From JACVRN01 sp036389255 (GTDB lineage Bacteria; Acidobacteriota; Blastocatellia; Pyrinomonadales; Pyrinomonadaceae), in the NCBI GenBank assembly GCA_036389255.1, contig DASVQI010000033.1:60943-124942 (forward strand): DNA of 64,000 nucleotides, read 5' to 3'. The stretch's first letter is position 1. Every line of letters starts with the position of its first letter. Below are positions 18,233-27,532 of this stretch, piece after piece. The translations under genes and the position numbers were made by a program. The notes under the pieces are model-generated. The model was not told the origin of the DNA. It did not search any database and was given only the letters and a program-made list of their open reading frames with translations.

Positions 18233-18991
18233 TTATTGCGAGCTTTGAGGCTCGCTCCCCTTCTTCGGCGCTACGGTTTTCGCGCCCGCCTCGCTTCGCC
18301 GCAACGCCTTTATCTGCTCGCCGCAGCGCTCCTCTATAGTCCCTGTATTCTTCTGGCTCTGCTCGTCGTTGTCGCCGTCATTGGGCAAGAGCCACTGGCC
18401 GTTAGCCCCTTGAAGCAGATGCCCAAGCTCGTGCAGTAGAATCGTCGCTCGCGCCTCTCTGGTATCTGGCTCAAAGCTGCCCACGTTCGGCACAAGCGGC
18501 GCAGAGCTTGTCAGCTTTCGCTGGTAAAAGGGGCCGCTTATGTTGATGACTGCTTTCTCAAAGAGACGGTAGTTGACGCCCGTGCGCGCGTTTATCACCC
18601 GGCGCGTGCGTCCGGACATGACCATGCTCGTCCTCGTGCTTGCGAGTTTGGTTGTATCAAGCTCGCTGAACAGTTGATTGAGCACTTCGACCGCTACGCC
18701 GGGGCCGCCGAAAAAGCTGCTGCAAGGATTCGGCGCGCTCAGGATGTGATAGACATCGTGATAAGCAGACTTGTAGGTGGCGTCCCTCTTGCGCGCAAGC
18801 GCTAGCGGCGTGGGCACGGGCAGGGCTGCCCTCACGGCATCTAGGCCGCCGGAGTTCTCGCTCACGGTCGGAACGCTTCCATCAAGACTCGTAACCATCC
18901 CGTACTCTTCCACCGTGACGGCCTGTGCCAGTCCGATTAAAGGCATGACAAGGACTAGAGCGCATACACTCAGACATCTGCGAAGGCTCAT
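18233..18991 (-). CDS. Secreted protein with HELGH zinc motif
   Basis: About 252 residues. The ATG at 18991 was chosen for GGGAGG upstream. The signal peptide ends near GLAQAV. The only catalytic-looking element is ILLHELGHLLQ at about residue 190, matching HExxH zinc metallopeptidases; a distal acidic stretch (NDGDNDEQSQ) could supply a third ligand, but no canonical partner is clear. The C-terminus is Lys/Ser-rich. It is probably exported. No peptidase family can be named, and proteolytic activity is an inference from the motif alone. Confidence 0.75.
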   Translation of the reverse strand: MSLRRCLSVCALVLVMPLIGLAQAVTVEEYGMVTSLDGSVPTVSENSGGLDAVRAALPVPTPLALARKRDATYKSAYHDVYHILSAPNPCSSFFGGPGVAVEVLNQLFSELDTTKLASTRTSMVMSGRTRRVINARTGVNYRLFEKAVINISGPFYQRKLTSSAPLVPNVGSFEPDTREARATILLHELGHLLQGANGQWLLPNDGDNDEQSQKNTGTIEERCGEQIKALRRSEAGAKTVAPKKGSEPQSSQ

Positions 18992-19481
18992 CACAAACCT
19001 CCCGGTTGATTCCTTTGCCAGACAGGGGAGCTTACCCGACAAGAGAGGAAGCCATGCGTGCAATCTTTATTAATCTGTGTGACGCCCTTGCGAGCCTCAT
19101 ATCTCTCTTGCTGGGCGGCTCGCTTGAATCTGACAATCCAGAGAATCGGATCACACGCGCCGAAGCTTACGAGCATTCGCATGAAGGCGCAGTTGTTTTG
19201 TGACGGAAGGGCTAAGTTGTGGGACAAACTGGCCCGTGAGAGTGATAATTTACTGGCCCAGAATTAAGGAGCGTGTTGAAAGACGAAGGATGAAAAACTG
19301 GAAGGCTCTGGCCGGAATTTCGTATGAGAAATCTTCTACAGGGCAGACTTAAACCGCACGCGTGCACACGCCTCTCAGGCCGGAGGCACGCATCCCTTAT
19401 TACAGACTTTTTACAAGCCGGACGCGCGATTGTTTTCGGCGCGGACGGCTCTACTTCACAGGGCAGAAAAAACCAGATGCC
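18992..19481. other. Intergenic region, no supported gene
   Basis: About 490 bases between a minus-strand gene start and the stop of the LytTR regulator. Open frames on both strands lack SD sequences and protein-like composition. A 20-codon ATG frame at 19290 is preceded only by a weak GAAGG. GCGGAC-type and ACAGGGCAGA short repeats occur at 19338-19345 and 19457-19466. No terminator-quality stem was seen. Confidence 0.5.
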
Positions 19482-20264
19482 CTAGAGGAAACGTCCCAGA
19501 GCTTCTTGCAGGTTCTCGCGGTAGTTACGCGAGAGCGTGAGCTGCGTGCCGTCCAGTAGGATGACGCGATACTCGCCGTGGAACCATGGCTGCAACTCTT
19601 TAATCCTATCTATCTTCACGATTGAAGAGCGATGAATGCGCAGGAACTTTTTCGGGTCGAGCTGTGCTTCAAGGCTGCTGATGGTTTCCCGAAGCAGGTG
19701 CGACTTCTTGCCCGTGTGTACAGAGACGTAATTGCCTTCGGCTTCAATCCAGTCTATGTCGTCAGTATCCAGAAAGAAGACGCGCCCGCCCGATTTAATC
19801 ACCAGCCGCTCCAGATATTTCGAGCCGGCCTTGAGCTCTTCCAGAATGGCCAGTATGCGCTGATCCATCTCGCCGTTCCTGGAAGTCAGGATGTGCGCCT
19901 TGGCTCGTCGCCACGCCGAATCGAAGCGCTCGCGGTCAAACGGCTTCAATAGATAATCGAGCGCGTGAACCTCGAATGCTCGGACGGCATACTGGTCGTA
20001 GGCGGTGACGAAGATGACGTGCGGCATGTGAACGGACTTCAGGGTTTCAAGGACTTCGAAGCCGCCTATCTCGGGCATCTGCACGTCCAGAAAGATTAAA
20101 TCCGGGCTGTGCTCCTGAATGGCTTCTATGGCCTCGCGCCCGTTGACGCACTCGGCGGCGACCTCCGCCTCCGAGTCGTCCTTGAGCATCTCGCGTATCA
20201 TCTCGCGCGCCAGAGGCTCGTCGTCCACCAGAAGCACGCGAATCTGCTTCCCGTCTGATGACAT
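19482..20264 (-). CDS. LytTR-family response regulator
   Basis: 260 residues. The receiver domain (about 7-125) has acidic residues VDDEP, a phospho-acceptor Asp in FLDVQMPEIGG, and conserved Thr and Lys (VTAYDQYAVRAFEV, LLKPFDRER). The LytTR DNA-binding domain (about 155-258) has VFFLDTDDIDWIEAEGNYV and FLRIHRSSIVKIDRI. LytTR proteins bind short direct repeats near promoters. It lies 125 bases after the sensor kinase gene on the same strand and is very likely its partner. Confidence 0.93.
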   Translation of the reverse strand: MSSDGKQIRVLLVDDEPLAREMIREMLKDDSEAEVAAECVNGREAIEAIQEHSPDLIFLDVQMPEIGGFEVLETLKSVHMPHVIFVTAYDQYAVRAFEVHALDYLLKPFDRERFDSAWRRAKAHILTSRNGEMDQRILAILEELKAGSKYLERLVIKSGGRVFFLDTDDIDWIEAEGNYVSVHTGKKSHLLRETISSLEAQLDPKKFLRIHRSSIVKIDRIKELQPWFHGEYRVILLDGTQLTLSRNYRENLQEALGRFL

Positions 20265-20388
20265 AGCTTTTTCACCCTTGTCTGAAGCTAGAGACTCCTC
20301 TGGCCGGTAAAGAGAGTTACCCCTTTAATAGTAGAAACACCACTACTCTGTAGTTTGTGGCAAAAATCTTCAGGATGTTGCACGAAAA

Positions 20389-21570
20389 TCAGGCTGCCCG
20401 TTGTTTATCTTGCGAGGGGATGATGACGGGTTTCCCTTTTTTCGCGGGAATCTCCAAAGTCACCACTAAACCTCCGCAGGGGTCGTTCGTAAGCTCAAAA
20501 CGGTGTGACGCGCCGTAAAGCCTTTCGAGGCGCGTCTGCGTGTTGGCTAAGCCTACCCCTTTGGTAAACAGGTTTTCGTCTTTTCGATTCACGGGGAGGC
20601 CCGAACCGTTGTCTCGTACCTCTATACGAAGTATTTCATCCTCTTGTTTCGCCTTAATAATTATGTGTCCGGGCGTGGAGCGCGGGGCAATTCCGTGGCG
20701 GATTGCGTTCTCGACTATGGGCTGAAGGATGAGGTTGGGGACTTTTGAATCCAGCGCGGCAGGGTCTATCTCGACTCTGGTGGTGAGCCTATCCTGAAAG
20801 CGCACGCGTTCTATCTCAAGGTAGCAGCGCAGGAACTCTATCTCCTGCTGAAGCGTGACTTCCTGCGAGCCCGAGTTCTCAAGGGTCAGGCGCAGAAAGT
20901 CTCCGAGCCTTGTAATCATGGTTCGGGCCTTGTCGGTGTCGCGGCTCAGGAGGGCCGAGATGGAGTGCAGCGTGTTGAAGAGGAAGTGGGGCTGGAGTTG
21001 CATTTTCAGGGCCTGCAACTGGGCTTGCGACAGTTGCGCTTCCAGTTGCATGGCCCTTAACTCTCCCTTTCGGTAACGGTTGTAGTAGCTGAAAGCGTAA
21101 GTGATGATAGTGACCAGAAGATAAATGCCTATGCCTTCGCTGAAATTCTCTACGACGAAGCGCAGCGCCCTCTCCACCGGATAGGGCCGCCCCACTCTGT
21201 AGCCGTAATTCAGATAAAGAAGGAAATGGCCGCTCCAGGTGACGAAGGTGCTGAGCGCCAGGCTCGCCAGCACGTGGAGCGATAGGTGCCAGCCCAAATG
21301 CTTTCGCTCTATGGGAAAGCGCTCGGCCAGCCAGAGGATGACCGGCGTGGCAAGCGCCCAAAGATACGCCCAGGTCATTTGCAGGTAGAAGGCGTAAGTC
21401 CATTCCACCGGCCTGTCCGAGCGGTACATGGAGAAGTAGAACTGGCCTGTGAAGACCAGACCTATGAAAGTCCAGACGCCCCAGATGAGAGCCAGACGGG
21501 CCCAGGGCTTGTGCCACCAGTGCCTGCCATCACTCTCCAACTCCGCCGGATTGCTAATCGTTTCCATCAT
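20389..21570 (-). CDS. LytS/YehU-type membrane sensor histidine kinase
   Basis: 393 residues. Four hydrophobic segments lie within residues about 25-175, without an obvious large periplasmic sensor loop. The His_kinase domain starts at about 205 with LQPHFLFNTLHSISALL; the His in LQPHF is the phosphorylation site. The ATPase part shows N-box LILQPIVENAIRHG, G1 box VRDNGSGL and GVGLANTQTRLERLYG. It partners the LytTR regulator downstream. The four-helix membrane domain may sense a membrane-derived or small signal. The start could equally be the second ATG, three bases on. Confidence 0.92.
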   Translation of the reverse strand: MMETISNPAELESDGRHWWHKPWARLALIWGVWTFIGLVFTGQFYFSMYRSDRPVEWTYAFYLQMTWAYLWALATPVILWLAERFPIERKHLGWHLSLHVLASLALSTFVTWSGHFLLYLNYGYRVGRPYPVERALRFVVENFSEGIGIYLLVTIITYAFSYYNRYRKGELRAMQLEAQLSQAQLQALKMQLQPHFLFNTLHSISALLSRDTDKARTMITRLGDFLRLTLENSGSQEVTLQQEIEFLRCYLEIERVRFQDRLTTRVEIDPAALDSKVPNLILQPIVENAIRHGIAPRSTPGHIIIKAKQEDEILRIEVRDNGSGLPVNRKDENLFTKGVGLANTQTRLERLYGASHRFELTNDPCGGLVVTLEIPAKKGKPVIIPSQDKQRAA

Positions 21571-21950
21571 TCAGGGGCTCTGTCATTCATGAGAGCGTGC
21601 GTGTCGTTAAGTGTCGCGCGCGGGACGAACGGATGATGATTAGGCAGGCTTCCACCCTGCTAACACAAGCGGCAAGTGATGAGGCGGCTTCCGCGACTGA
21701 TGAAGCGGCCTCAAGACGTGACAAACTGGCGCGCGCCGCTCACTGGAGAAGCGCCGATGAATCTAACCTGCTTGCTCCCACCGAAACCTTCAGATGCTCC
21801 TTCGCGCCGGTTTGGTTTACGCTCCCTTCAGGAAAAAAGTTTTGTCCTGCTCGACGCGCCGCTTCGAGATTCATCCGATGATGTACGCGCTCGCGCTACT
21901 CTCGGTGGCCTTGCTGCTGCTTGAGCACGGGAAATTTACTTAGAGACGGA
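21571..21950. other. Intergenic region, no supported gene
   Basis: 380 bases upstream of the histidine kinase and downstream of the decarboxylase. No convincing coding frame, hairpin or repeat was recognised. It should contain the kinase promoter on the minus strand. Confidence 0.5.
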
Positions 21951-23396
21951 TTAAGCGTGCGAGACGCGCCGTCGAGCTTCGTTCAGCGCTTCGATTAGAG
22001 CGCGCACGTCTACGGCCTGCGTTCGGTAGTTTGTGACGCAGGCTCTCAAGACAGGGCGCTCGCGCCCTATGCTCGTGGTAGAAATCCATGCTGCGCCGGA
22101 CGTGACGACCTCTCGTGCGACCGCTTCGAGGTAACTCGTCTCCGTGCCTCTCTGACTTCTCCCGTCAACGAAGCAGGCCACGGGAAGCGGCGTGCGGTTC
22201 ACGACCTGCCAGTGGGAGGCTTCAAGCTCTTCGCGCATCAGATGGCCCATGGCGATTTGATGCCTGATGGCCGCCGCGTAGCCTTCCCAACCGGCCACCG
22301 CGAGCGAGAGGAAAACCTTTAGACCTATGAAACGGCGCGACCACTGCATGGAATGGTTGTAAGGGTCTTGGACTCCGAACTCGCGCGACTCGCGCGGCAT
22401 GTAACCGGCGGCGGTGGAGAAGGTCTGCTCAAGAATCTCCGTGTGACGTGTCAGGTAAAGCCCCGCGCCCATCGGAACTGAGAGCCATTTGTGCGCGTCG
22501 AAGGTGATGGAATCGGCCCGCTCTATGCCATCGAGGGCGGGGCGCATCTCTTCTACGAGCACGGCCGCGCCGCCCCACGCGGCGTCCACATGAAACCAGA
22601 GCTTCTCGTTGCGGGCCACGTCCGCCAGCGCACGCAACGGGTCAATGACGCCCGCGCTGGTAGTCCCGGCTGTGCCTACAATCATGAAAGGGAGGTGTCC
22701 GGCTTCGCGGTCTTGCTTTACAGCCGCAGCCAGATGCGCGGCGTCCATAGCCGAGTTCTCATCCGTCTCGACTTCTCTGACGGCATTCGTCCCCAGACCG
22801 CAGAGCCGCGCGGCCTTCAAAAACGAATGGTGGCTCTGGCTTGAGACGTAGAAGACCGGCTGAGCGGAAAGAGAGCGTGCGCCTTCGCGCGCGAAGGAGG
22901 GGAAGTGATGTACGAGCGCGGTCAGAAGCGCCGTGTGATTGGCTTCGGCCCCGCCGGAACAGAATGTGCCGTCCGTCTCTTCAATCGAGTAGCCGAAACG
23001 CTCCCCGAAAGCGCGCACCAGATGACGCTCAACTTCAGCCGCGAAAGGGTTGTGGCTCCAAGCGGCCATCTGCGGATTGAAGGCCGCGACGAGAGCGTCC
23101 GCCGCAATCGAAGCCGTGCTAGGCGCGGGATTAAAGAGGCCGAAGTAACGCGGGTGCGGCGTGTGAACCTGATACTGCCATAAGCCGTCTACAACTCTGT
23201 CCACGGCTTCGAGCGGGTCAAGCGCCCGCTTGAAATCGAAGGGAGCAATCAGAGCGCGAATCTTTTCAAGGTCGAGTACGGGAGAGACGCGGGCGTCCTC
23301 AACTCGCGCCGCGTAATCTTCTATAACTTCCACGAGGCGCGACCAGAGCCGCGAGCGCGCCTCCTTTTCCAGCATCAGCTTTGAGGATTGAGCCAT
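21951..23396 (-). CDS. PLP-dependent group II amino-acid decarboxylase
   Basis: 481 residues, normal for aromatic-L-amino-acid decarboxylase relatives. The PLP lysine is Lys303 in FDAHKWLSVPMGAG; Asp271 in HVDAAWGG would pair with the PLP ring nitrogen; FCSGGAEANHTALL binds phosphate; HPRYFGLFNP near residue 85 is the family substrate-side signature. Likely reaction: decarboxylation of an aromatic amino acid (Trp, Tyr or Phe type) to the amine. Substrate choice is not readable from sequence. The next gene on the strand follows after seven bases, so co-transcription is likely. Confidence 0.9.
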   Translation of the reverse strand: MAQSSKLMLEKEARSRLWSRLVEVIEDYAARVEDARVSPVLDLEKIRALIAPFDFKRALDPLEAVDRVVDGLWQYQVHTPHPRYFGLFNPAPSTASIAADALVAAFNPQMAAWSHNPFAAEVERHLVRAFGERFGYSIEETDGTFCSGGAEANHTALLTALVHHFPSFAREGARSLSAQPVFYVSSQSHHSFLKAARLCGLGTNAVREVETDENSAMDAAHLAAAVKQDREAGHLPFMIVGTAGTTSAGVIDPLRALADVARNEKLWFHVDAAWGGAAVLVEEMRPALDGIERADSITFDAHKWLSVPMGAGLYLTRHTEILEQTFSTAAGYMPRESREFGVQDPYNHSMQWSRRFIGLKVFLSLAVAGWEGYAAAIRHQIAMGHLMREELEASHWQVVNRTPLPVACFVDGRSQRGTETSYLEAVAREVVTSGAAWISTTSIGRERPVLRACVTNYRTQAVDVRALIEALNEARRRVSHA

Positions 23397-23403
23397 CTGG
23401 GAT

Positions 23404-23997
23404 TCACATGCAACGGCAAGGCGTTCTGGTTGACGCGCCCATAGGCGCGAAGACAGTTCCGTTCCAGCGATACTCTGTAATCTCGTTGTAGTCGCAGCCG
23501 GCCGGCTTTCCGTAAACGCGCTCGACTATAATCATGCCGTCCGTGACCCGGACGTAGTGGTCAAGCACGCACTTGACGGCCTCCTTGATTACCAGAGTTG
23601 AGATGAGCGCCGCGCGTCCTCCCCTGAGCGTGTAGATGCGAGCCTCGGCGGATTGAATGGCTTCGGGCGCGCCGTGGCTCAGGACAAAGACCGCCTCATC
23701 CTTGCCGTCGCCCGTCAGGTCGCCGTAGAAGGGGCCGTCAACCATGCCGAGTTCCCAGCGAGTCCCCGCAGCGACGTTCTCGGCATAGAAACCGTCCCTG
23801 AGTTTGTAGCTCTTTCCATTTATGGCGTAGCTGAAGTTGCGAAAATCAATCTGCCTTATGTCAACTATGCCCGTCTCGCCGGAAGATGAAGAAGCGCGAT
23901 TGTTGCGCCGCGTCTGCGCCGGAACAACTGAAAAAGCCAGCATGCACAAGACTGCTGACACGACAAACAGCCACGGCCTATAGCTCCCTCTCTGCAT
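23404..23997 (-). CDS. Small secreted protein with VCBS/FG-GAP-like DLTGDGKDEAVF motif
   Basis: About 197 residues from the ATG at 23997 (AGGGAA upstream). The signal peptide ends near VVPAQT. DLTGDGKDEAVFVLSHG at about residue 105 has the calcium-loop pattern D-x-T-G-D-G-x-D-E seen in integrin-like FG-GAP repeats and in LppP/LprE-type lipoproteins. Two or three Cys residues near the C-terminus (CKCVL-like, GCDYN, PCRCM) may form disulphides. Function unknown. It lies immediately upstream of the decarboxylase. Confidence 0.75.
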   Translation of the reverse strand: MQRGSYRPWLFVVSAVLCMLAFSVVPAQTRRNNRASSSSGETGIVDIRQIDFRNFSYAINGKSYKLRDGFYAENVAAGTRWELGMVDGPFYGDLTGDGKDEAVFVLSHGAPEAIQSAEARIYTLRGGRAALISTLVIKEAVKCVLDHYVRVTDGMIIVERVYGKPAGCDYNEITEYRWNGTVFAPMGASTRTPCRCM

Positions 23998-24085
23998 AAT
24001 TCCCTGCTCTTTCCCCTTGCATCTTTTTTCAGAAACCATAGGTTCGATTCGATGTAGAAGTCAACTTGCGCCTCACACAAGACGA

Positions 24086-24183
24086 CTCACCGCAGAGGCG
24101 CAGAGAGACGCGGAGGAGACGCAGAGAGAGATGAAAGCTTTTCTCCGCGCGTCCTCAGCGTTTCTCTGCGCCTCTGCGGTGAG
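24086..24183. repeat. Palindromic intergenic repeat, family A, copy 2
   Basis: CTCACCGCAGAGGCGCAGAG and its exact complement bracket a 98-base hairpin with the internal GAAAGCTTTTC core. It ends eight bases from the amidohydrolase stop at 24191. Confidence 0.9.
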
Positions 24184-24190
24184 CTGCTTC

Positions 24191-25450
24191 TTATTGCGGC
24201 TCTTCGCTGACCACTTTGCCGTTGACGATGACGCCCGTGACGTGTGAGGTGTATTCGAAGGGGTCGCCGTCAAAGAGCGCCACGTCCGCGTCCTTGCCTG
24301 TTTCCAGAGAGCCCACGCGATTGCTTATGCCGAGTATCCGCGCCGCGTCAATCGTGATGGCCGAGAGCGCGTCCGTGAACGAGAGGCCGTTGGCCGCCGC
24401 GACTCCGGCTTCGAAGAGCACCACGCGCACCTTCGGCACGTAGGTTTCGTAGCCGCTTTGAAGCGCAATCGGAATCCCCGCTCGTCGCAGAACGGCAGCC
24501 GTCTCCATGCTCAGGTTCTCGGACTCGCCGCCCGCTCGCTCCATGGTCGGATGCACTATGACGGGAACGCCCGCCGCCTTTATCTGGTCTGTGACGAGGT
24601 AGGCTTCGGCTGCGCCGTCCAGCACCATCTTGATGCCGAACTCCTTCTGAAGGCGAAGCGCCGTGATGATGTCCTGATAGCGGTCTGCTGAAACCAGAAG
24701 CGGTATCTCCCTGCGCAGCACGCTGGCGAGGGCTTCCATGCGAAGGTCACGCGCGGGCTTTTGGTCTTCCTTCGCGGTCGTCTGCTTGTTGAGATACTCG
24801 CGCGCCTTCAGAAACTCAGCGCGCAGCATGGCCATCTCTTTAGCGCGAGTGCCCGGAGGCTTGCCGCCCTGTCCGAAACCTGACGGCCCCAGCGTCGCGG
24901 AAATCATGGCGGTCGGCACCATCACCGCCTGCTCCACGTTATCTCCCACGGTCTTGACAATCATGGTCTGGCCGGAGATGAGCGCGCCGGGAGCGTGGCC
25001 CGTGTGAACCGTGGTGATGCCGAAGCGCCTGAGCCATTCGACCAGCCGCTCGCGCGCGTCGTAAGCATCGAAGGCCCGAAGCTCTGGCTGAATCGCCGCC
25101 GACAGCTCAAGCTGGCTCTGGTCTGTGGGCTGGTTCAGATAACCTGACAGCCCCACGACCGAGCGCGCGTCAATCAAACCGGGCGTCACGACACGCGCCC
25201 GAAGCTGCCTGTAGCTCGCGGGTATTCGTATCTGGCTGGCCGCGCCAACGCGCTCTATCTTGCCGTTGTTGATGAGCACCACGCCGTCCTTGATTGGCTC
25301 TCCGGCCATCGTGTAGACGGTTTCGCCGCGCACGGCCACCTGCTGCGCCGCCGCCTGAGAAGAGAGAGCCGTGACGCCATACATAAGAAGGGCGAAGATG
25401 AAGAAGCGCCGCGCGCTCCATCCTAGAGATTTATAAGTATCTGATTTCAT
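24191..25450 (-). CDS. Secreted amidohydrolase paralogue lacking metal ligands
   Basis: 419 residues, signal peptide ending near SQAAAQQ. It is clearly homologous along its length to the neighbouring amidohydrolase at 25447-26790. Shared blocks include LRLQKEFGI and GSLETGKDADVALFDGDPF. The zinc ligands seen in the partner are missing: the HxH motif is ARSV (Arg96, Val98), HFHTHRYDDI is LLVSADRYQDI, VLHHVSEG is VLDGAAEA, and GFHTDD is ALQSGYE. The frame is intact and the rest is conserved, so a non-catalytic partner or binding protein is more likely than decay. Its ATG overlaps the partner stop by four bases. Confidence 0.88.
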   Translation of the reverse strand: MKSDTYKSLGWSARRFFIFALLMYGVTALSSQAAAQQVAVRGETVYTMAGEPIKDGVVLINNGKIERVGAASQIRIPASYRQLRARVVTPGLIDARSVVGLSGYLNQPTDQSQLELSAAIQPELRAFDAYDARERLVEWLRRFGITTVHTGHAPGALISGQTMIVKTVGDNVEQAVMVPTAMISATLGPSGFGQGGKPPGTRAKEMAMLRAEFLKAREYLNKQTTAKEDQKPARDLRMEALASVLRREIPLLVSADRYQDIITALRLQKEFGIKMVLDGAAEAYLVTDQIKAAGVPVIVHPTMERAGGESENLSMETAAVLRRAGIPIALQSGYETYVPKVRVVLFEAGVAAANGLSFTDALSAITIDAARILGISNRVGSLETGKDADVALFDGDPFEYTSHVTGVIVNGKVVSEEPQ

Positions 25451-26790
25451 CGGCTGCCCACCTCCCCGTCAAAGCAGTCAAGGTCAAAGACCTCTCCGCG
25501 ACCCGCGCCGTACCCGCCCGTGGCATAGAGCCTGTCCTTCGGGTCGTTGCGGTCAAAGACGCGCGCCCCCTCCACGTAAGTTTCAAGAACCTGCGTGTAG
25601 ACGCTCAAGGGGTCGCCCGACAGTATGATGAAGTCCGCGTCTTTTCCGGCTTGCAGCGTGCCTACCCTGTCCTGCACGTCAAGGATGATGGCGTTGGCCA
25701 TAGTCATGGCGTAAAGCGCTTTGTCGCGCGCCATCCCGGCCCGCACGGCCATCCCGGCCGAGCGCAGAAACAGCCGCGAGTCCGTGATGTAGTCGTCCGT
25801 GTGAAAGCCCACGAGCACGCCCGCCCGGTCGAGTACCGCGCCCGTGGCCATGCTCATGTTGACGGCTTCTAGTTTTCCGCCGGGGCTGTCAACGACTATG
25901 ATTGAGCAGGGAGCTTTGGCACGCGCAATCTCTTCCGGCACCTTCCAGCCTTCCGAGACGTGATGCAGCACGACCCTGAAGCCGAACTCCTTCTGTAGAC
26001 GCAGCACCGTCAGTATGTCGTCATAGCGGTGCGTGTGAAAATGGACGACACGCTTGCCTTCGAGAACTTCCACGAGCGTTTCCATAGCCAAATCTCTCGC
26101 TGGCATCTTCGTCGGGTCGCCCTTGGCCCGTCGTATCTTCTCACGGTAATCCTGCGCCTTGATGAAAGCCTCGCGTTGCAGCGCGGCGCTCTTGGCGCGT
26201 GTGCCGGGGAAAGGGCCGGGCGAGTTCGGGCGAAGAGGGTTCGTCCCGTTAGCCATCTTCAGCCCGCCCATGTAATTCCCCTGAGCATCGCGTATCAGCA
26301 GGTCGTCAATGACGTTGCCGCGCCTGAGCTTCAGATAGAGCGTCTGGCCGCTTGATAGATGGCCCGAGCCGGGCATGACGTTGACGGTCGTGATGCCTCC
26401 TGCGCGGGCCCGCATGATGCTGGAAGCACGCACGTCTACGGAATCTAGCACGCGAGCCTCGGGCTGAATCGGGCCTGAGTTGTCGCCGCCCGCGACGCTT
26501 CCCACGTGGCTGTGCGAGTCAATGAGCCCCGGCATGATGAACTTGCCCGTGACGTCACGAACCTCCGCGTCCGCAGGAACCTGCACGGAGCCGCGTGCGC
26601 CTACTGCAACGATTTTTCCGCGCGAGACGACCAGCACGCCGTTCGCTATGGGCGCTCCCGCAATCGGAATTATCTGAGCGCCTACGAAGGCTAGCGGCTT
26701 CTCGGCTTGCGCGACGGAAGCAGGCGGAAGCAGTAGACCCGCACCTGCGGCGCACGACAGCACGCAGACCAGAGCGAGAAAGGATTTCAT
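25447..26790 (-). CDS. Secreted metal-dependent amidohydrolase
   Basis: About 447 residues from the ATG at 26790 (AAGGAGAG upstream). The signal peptide ends near ASVAQAE. TIM-barrel amidohydrolase features are intact: HSH (His93, His95) after PGLID, HFHTHRYDDI, VLHHVSEG, and the catalytic-Asp region GFHTDDYI. The C-terminal sandwich carries GTLQAGKDADFIILSGDPL. The family hydrolyses amide bonds, often imidazolonepropionase- or dipeptidase-like; the substrate is unknown. It is translationally coupled to the next gene, its ligand-less paralogue. Confidence 0.9.
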   Translation of the reverse strand: MKSFLALVCVLSCAAGAGLLLPPASVAQAEKPLAFVGAQIIPIAGAPIANGVLVVSRGKIVAVGARGSVQVPADAEVRDVTGKFIMPGLIDSHSHVGSVAGGDNSGPIQPEARVLDSVDVRASSIMRARAGGITTVNVMPGSGHLSSGQTLYLKLRRGNVIDDLLIRDAQGNYMGGLKMANGTNPLRPNSPGPFPGTRAKSAALQREAFIKAQDYREKIRRAKGDPTKMPARDLAMETLVEVLEGKRVVHFHTHRYDDILTVLRLQKEFGFRVVLHHVSEGWKVPEEIARAKAPCSIIVVDSPGGKLEAVNMSMATGAVLDRAGVLVGFHTDDYITDSRLFLRSAGMAVRAGMARDKALYAMTMANAIILDVQDRVGTLQAGKDADFIILSGDPLSVYTQVLETYVEGARVFDRNDPKDRLYATGGYGAGRGEVFDLDCFDGEVGSR

Positions 26791-26975
26791 CGGTCTCTCC
26801 TTCGGATGGATTTTTTTTGCGCGATTTGTAGAGCCTGACCGCAGCATTCACGAAGTAACGTGATTCTGTCAAGGGAAGAAGCTTCAAGGGCGAGACAAGC
26901 CTTGGCTTTGACCGCTATACTGCTGGCCTTCTGGTTGTAGCCAATCTCTTTCGCAGAGGAGCCCCGCAAAGGCGC

Positions 26976-27524
26976 ATGTTCAGAATAAGCTTCGTCACGT
27001 TACTTCTCTTCATGGTCACTCTTTCGGCCTCGCCAGTCTCGACAAGCCACGCGGCGAGAGCGTTCCTGTTCTCGCACGCCGGCTTGACCGGACAAGCCTC
27101 GCTCTGCGCGCAGGGCGAGCAGGTAGTCTGGAGCTGCGAGACGGTGAAGGAGAGAAAGCTGGCCTCCATCTGTAGCTCTAAGAATTTGGACGCGGAGCGC
27201 GGCTACGTGCAGTACAGGTTCGGGCGCGTGGGACGAGTTGAGCTTGAGTTTCCGAGCAAGCGCGCGGGGAGCCGGTCGGCTTTCACCTATTCGCGCTACA
27301 CGCGCCCGCTTGTCACCTACCTCAAGCTTGAGTTCCTCAACAACGGCGTCGCTTACACCATCAGCGACGATTCGAACGAGGAAGAGAAGCCTGCGAGACG
27401 CTACGCGGCGATTACCGTCAAGAATTCAGACGGGGAGGCTCGGGAGACTACTCTGCGCTGTCGCATGCCCGTCACGGGGAGCTTGATGAAATTGGAAGGC
27501 GTGGTCGAGAGGAAAGATTATTAG
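26976..27524 (+). CDS. Small secreted protein, function unknown
   Basis: 182 residues; ATG at 26976 with AAAGG close by and AGAGGAG further up. The signal peptide (about 1-26) ends near STSHA. The mature part has WSCETVKERKLASICSS at about residue 52, a short Cys-bracketed motif, then alternating strands (YVQYRFGRVGRVELEF, YLKLEFLNNGVAYTI) and a final paired Cys (LRCRMP). It resembles small periplasmic proteins of unknown function found in several phyla. It converges on the TPR lipoprotein with only eight bases between stops. Confidence 0.7.
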   Translation: MFRISFVTLLLFMVTLSASPVSTSHAARAFLFSHAGLTGQASLCAQGEQVVWSCETVKERKLASICSSKNLDAERGYVQYRFGRVGRVELEFPSKRAGSRSAFTYSRYTRPLVTYLKLEFLNNGVAYTISDDSNEEEKPARRYAAITVKNSDGEARETTLRCRMPVTGSLMKLEGVVERKDY

Positions 27525-27532
27525 CGGCGCTC

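Noticed and set aside
19290..19352. Twenty-codon ATG frame downstream of the LytTR gene region
   Set aside because: Only a weak GAAGG upstream, no hydrophobic or charged pattern, and no terminator.
24041..24060. GGTTCGATTCGATG, which resembles a tRNA T-loop
   Set aside because: No acceptor stem, D-arm or anticodon arm is found around it.
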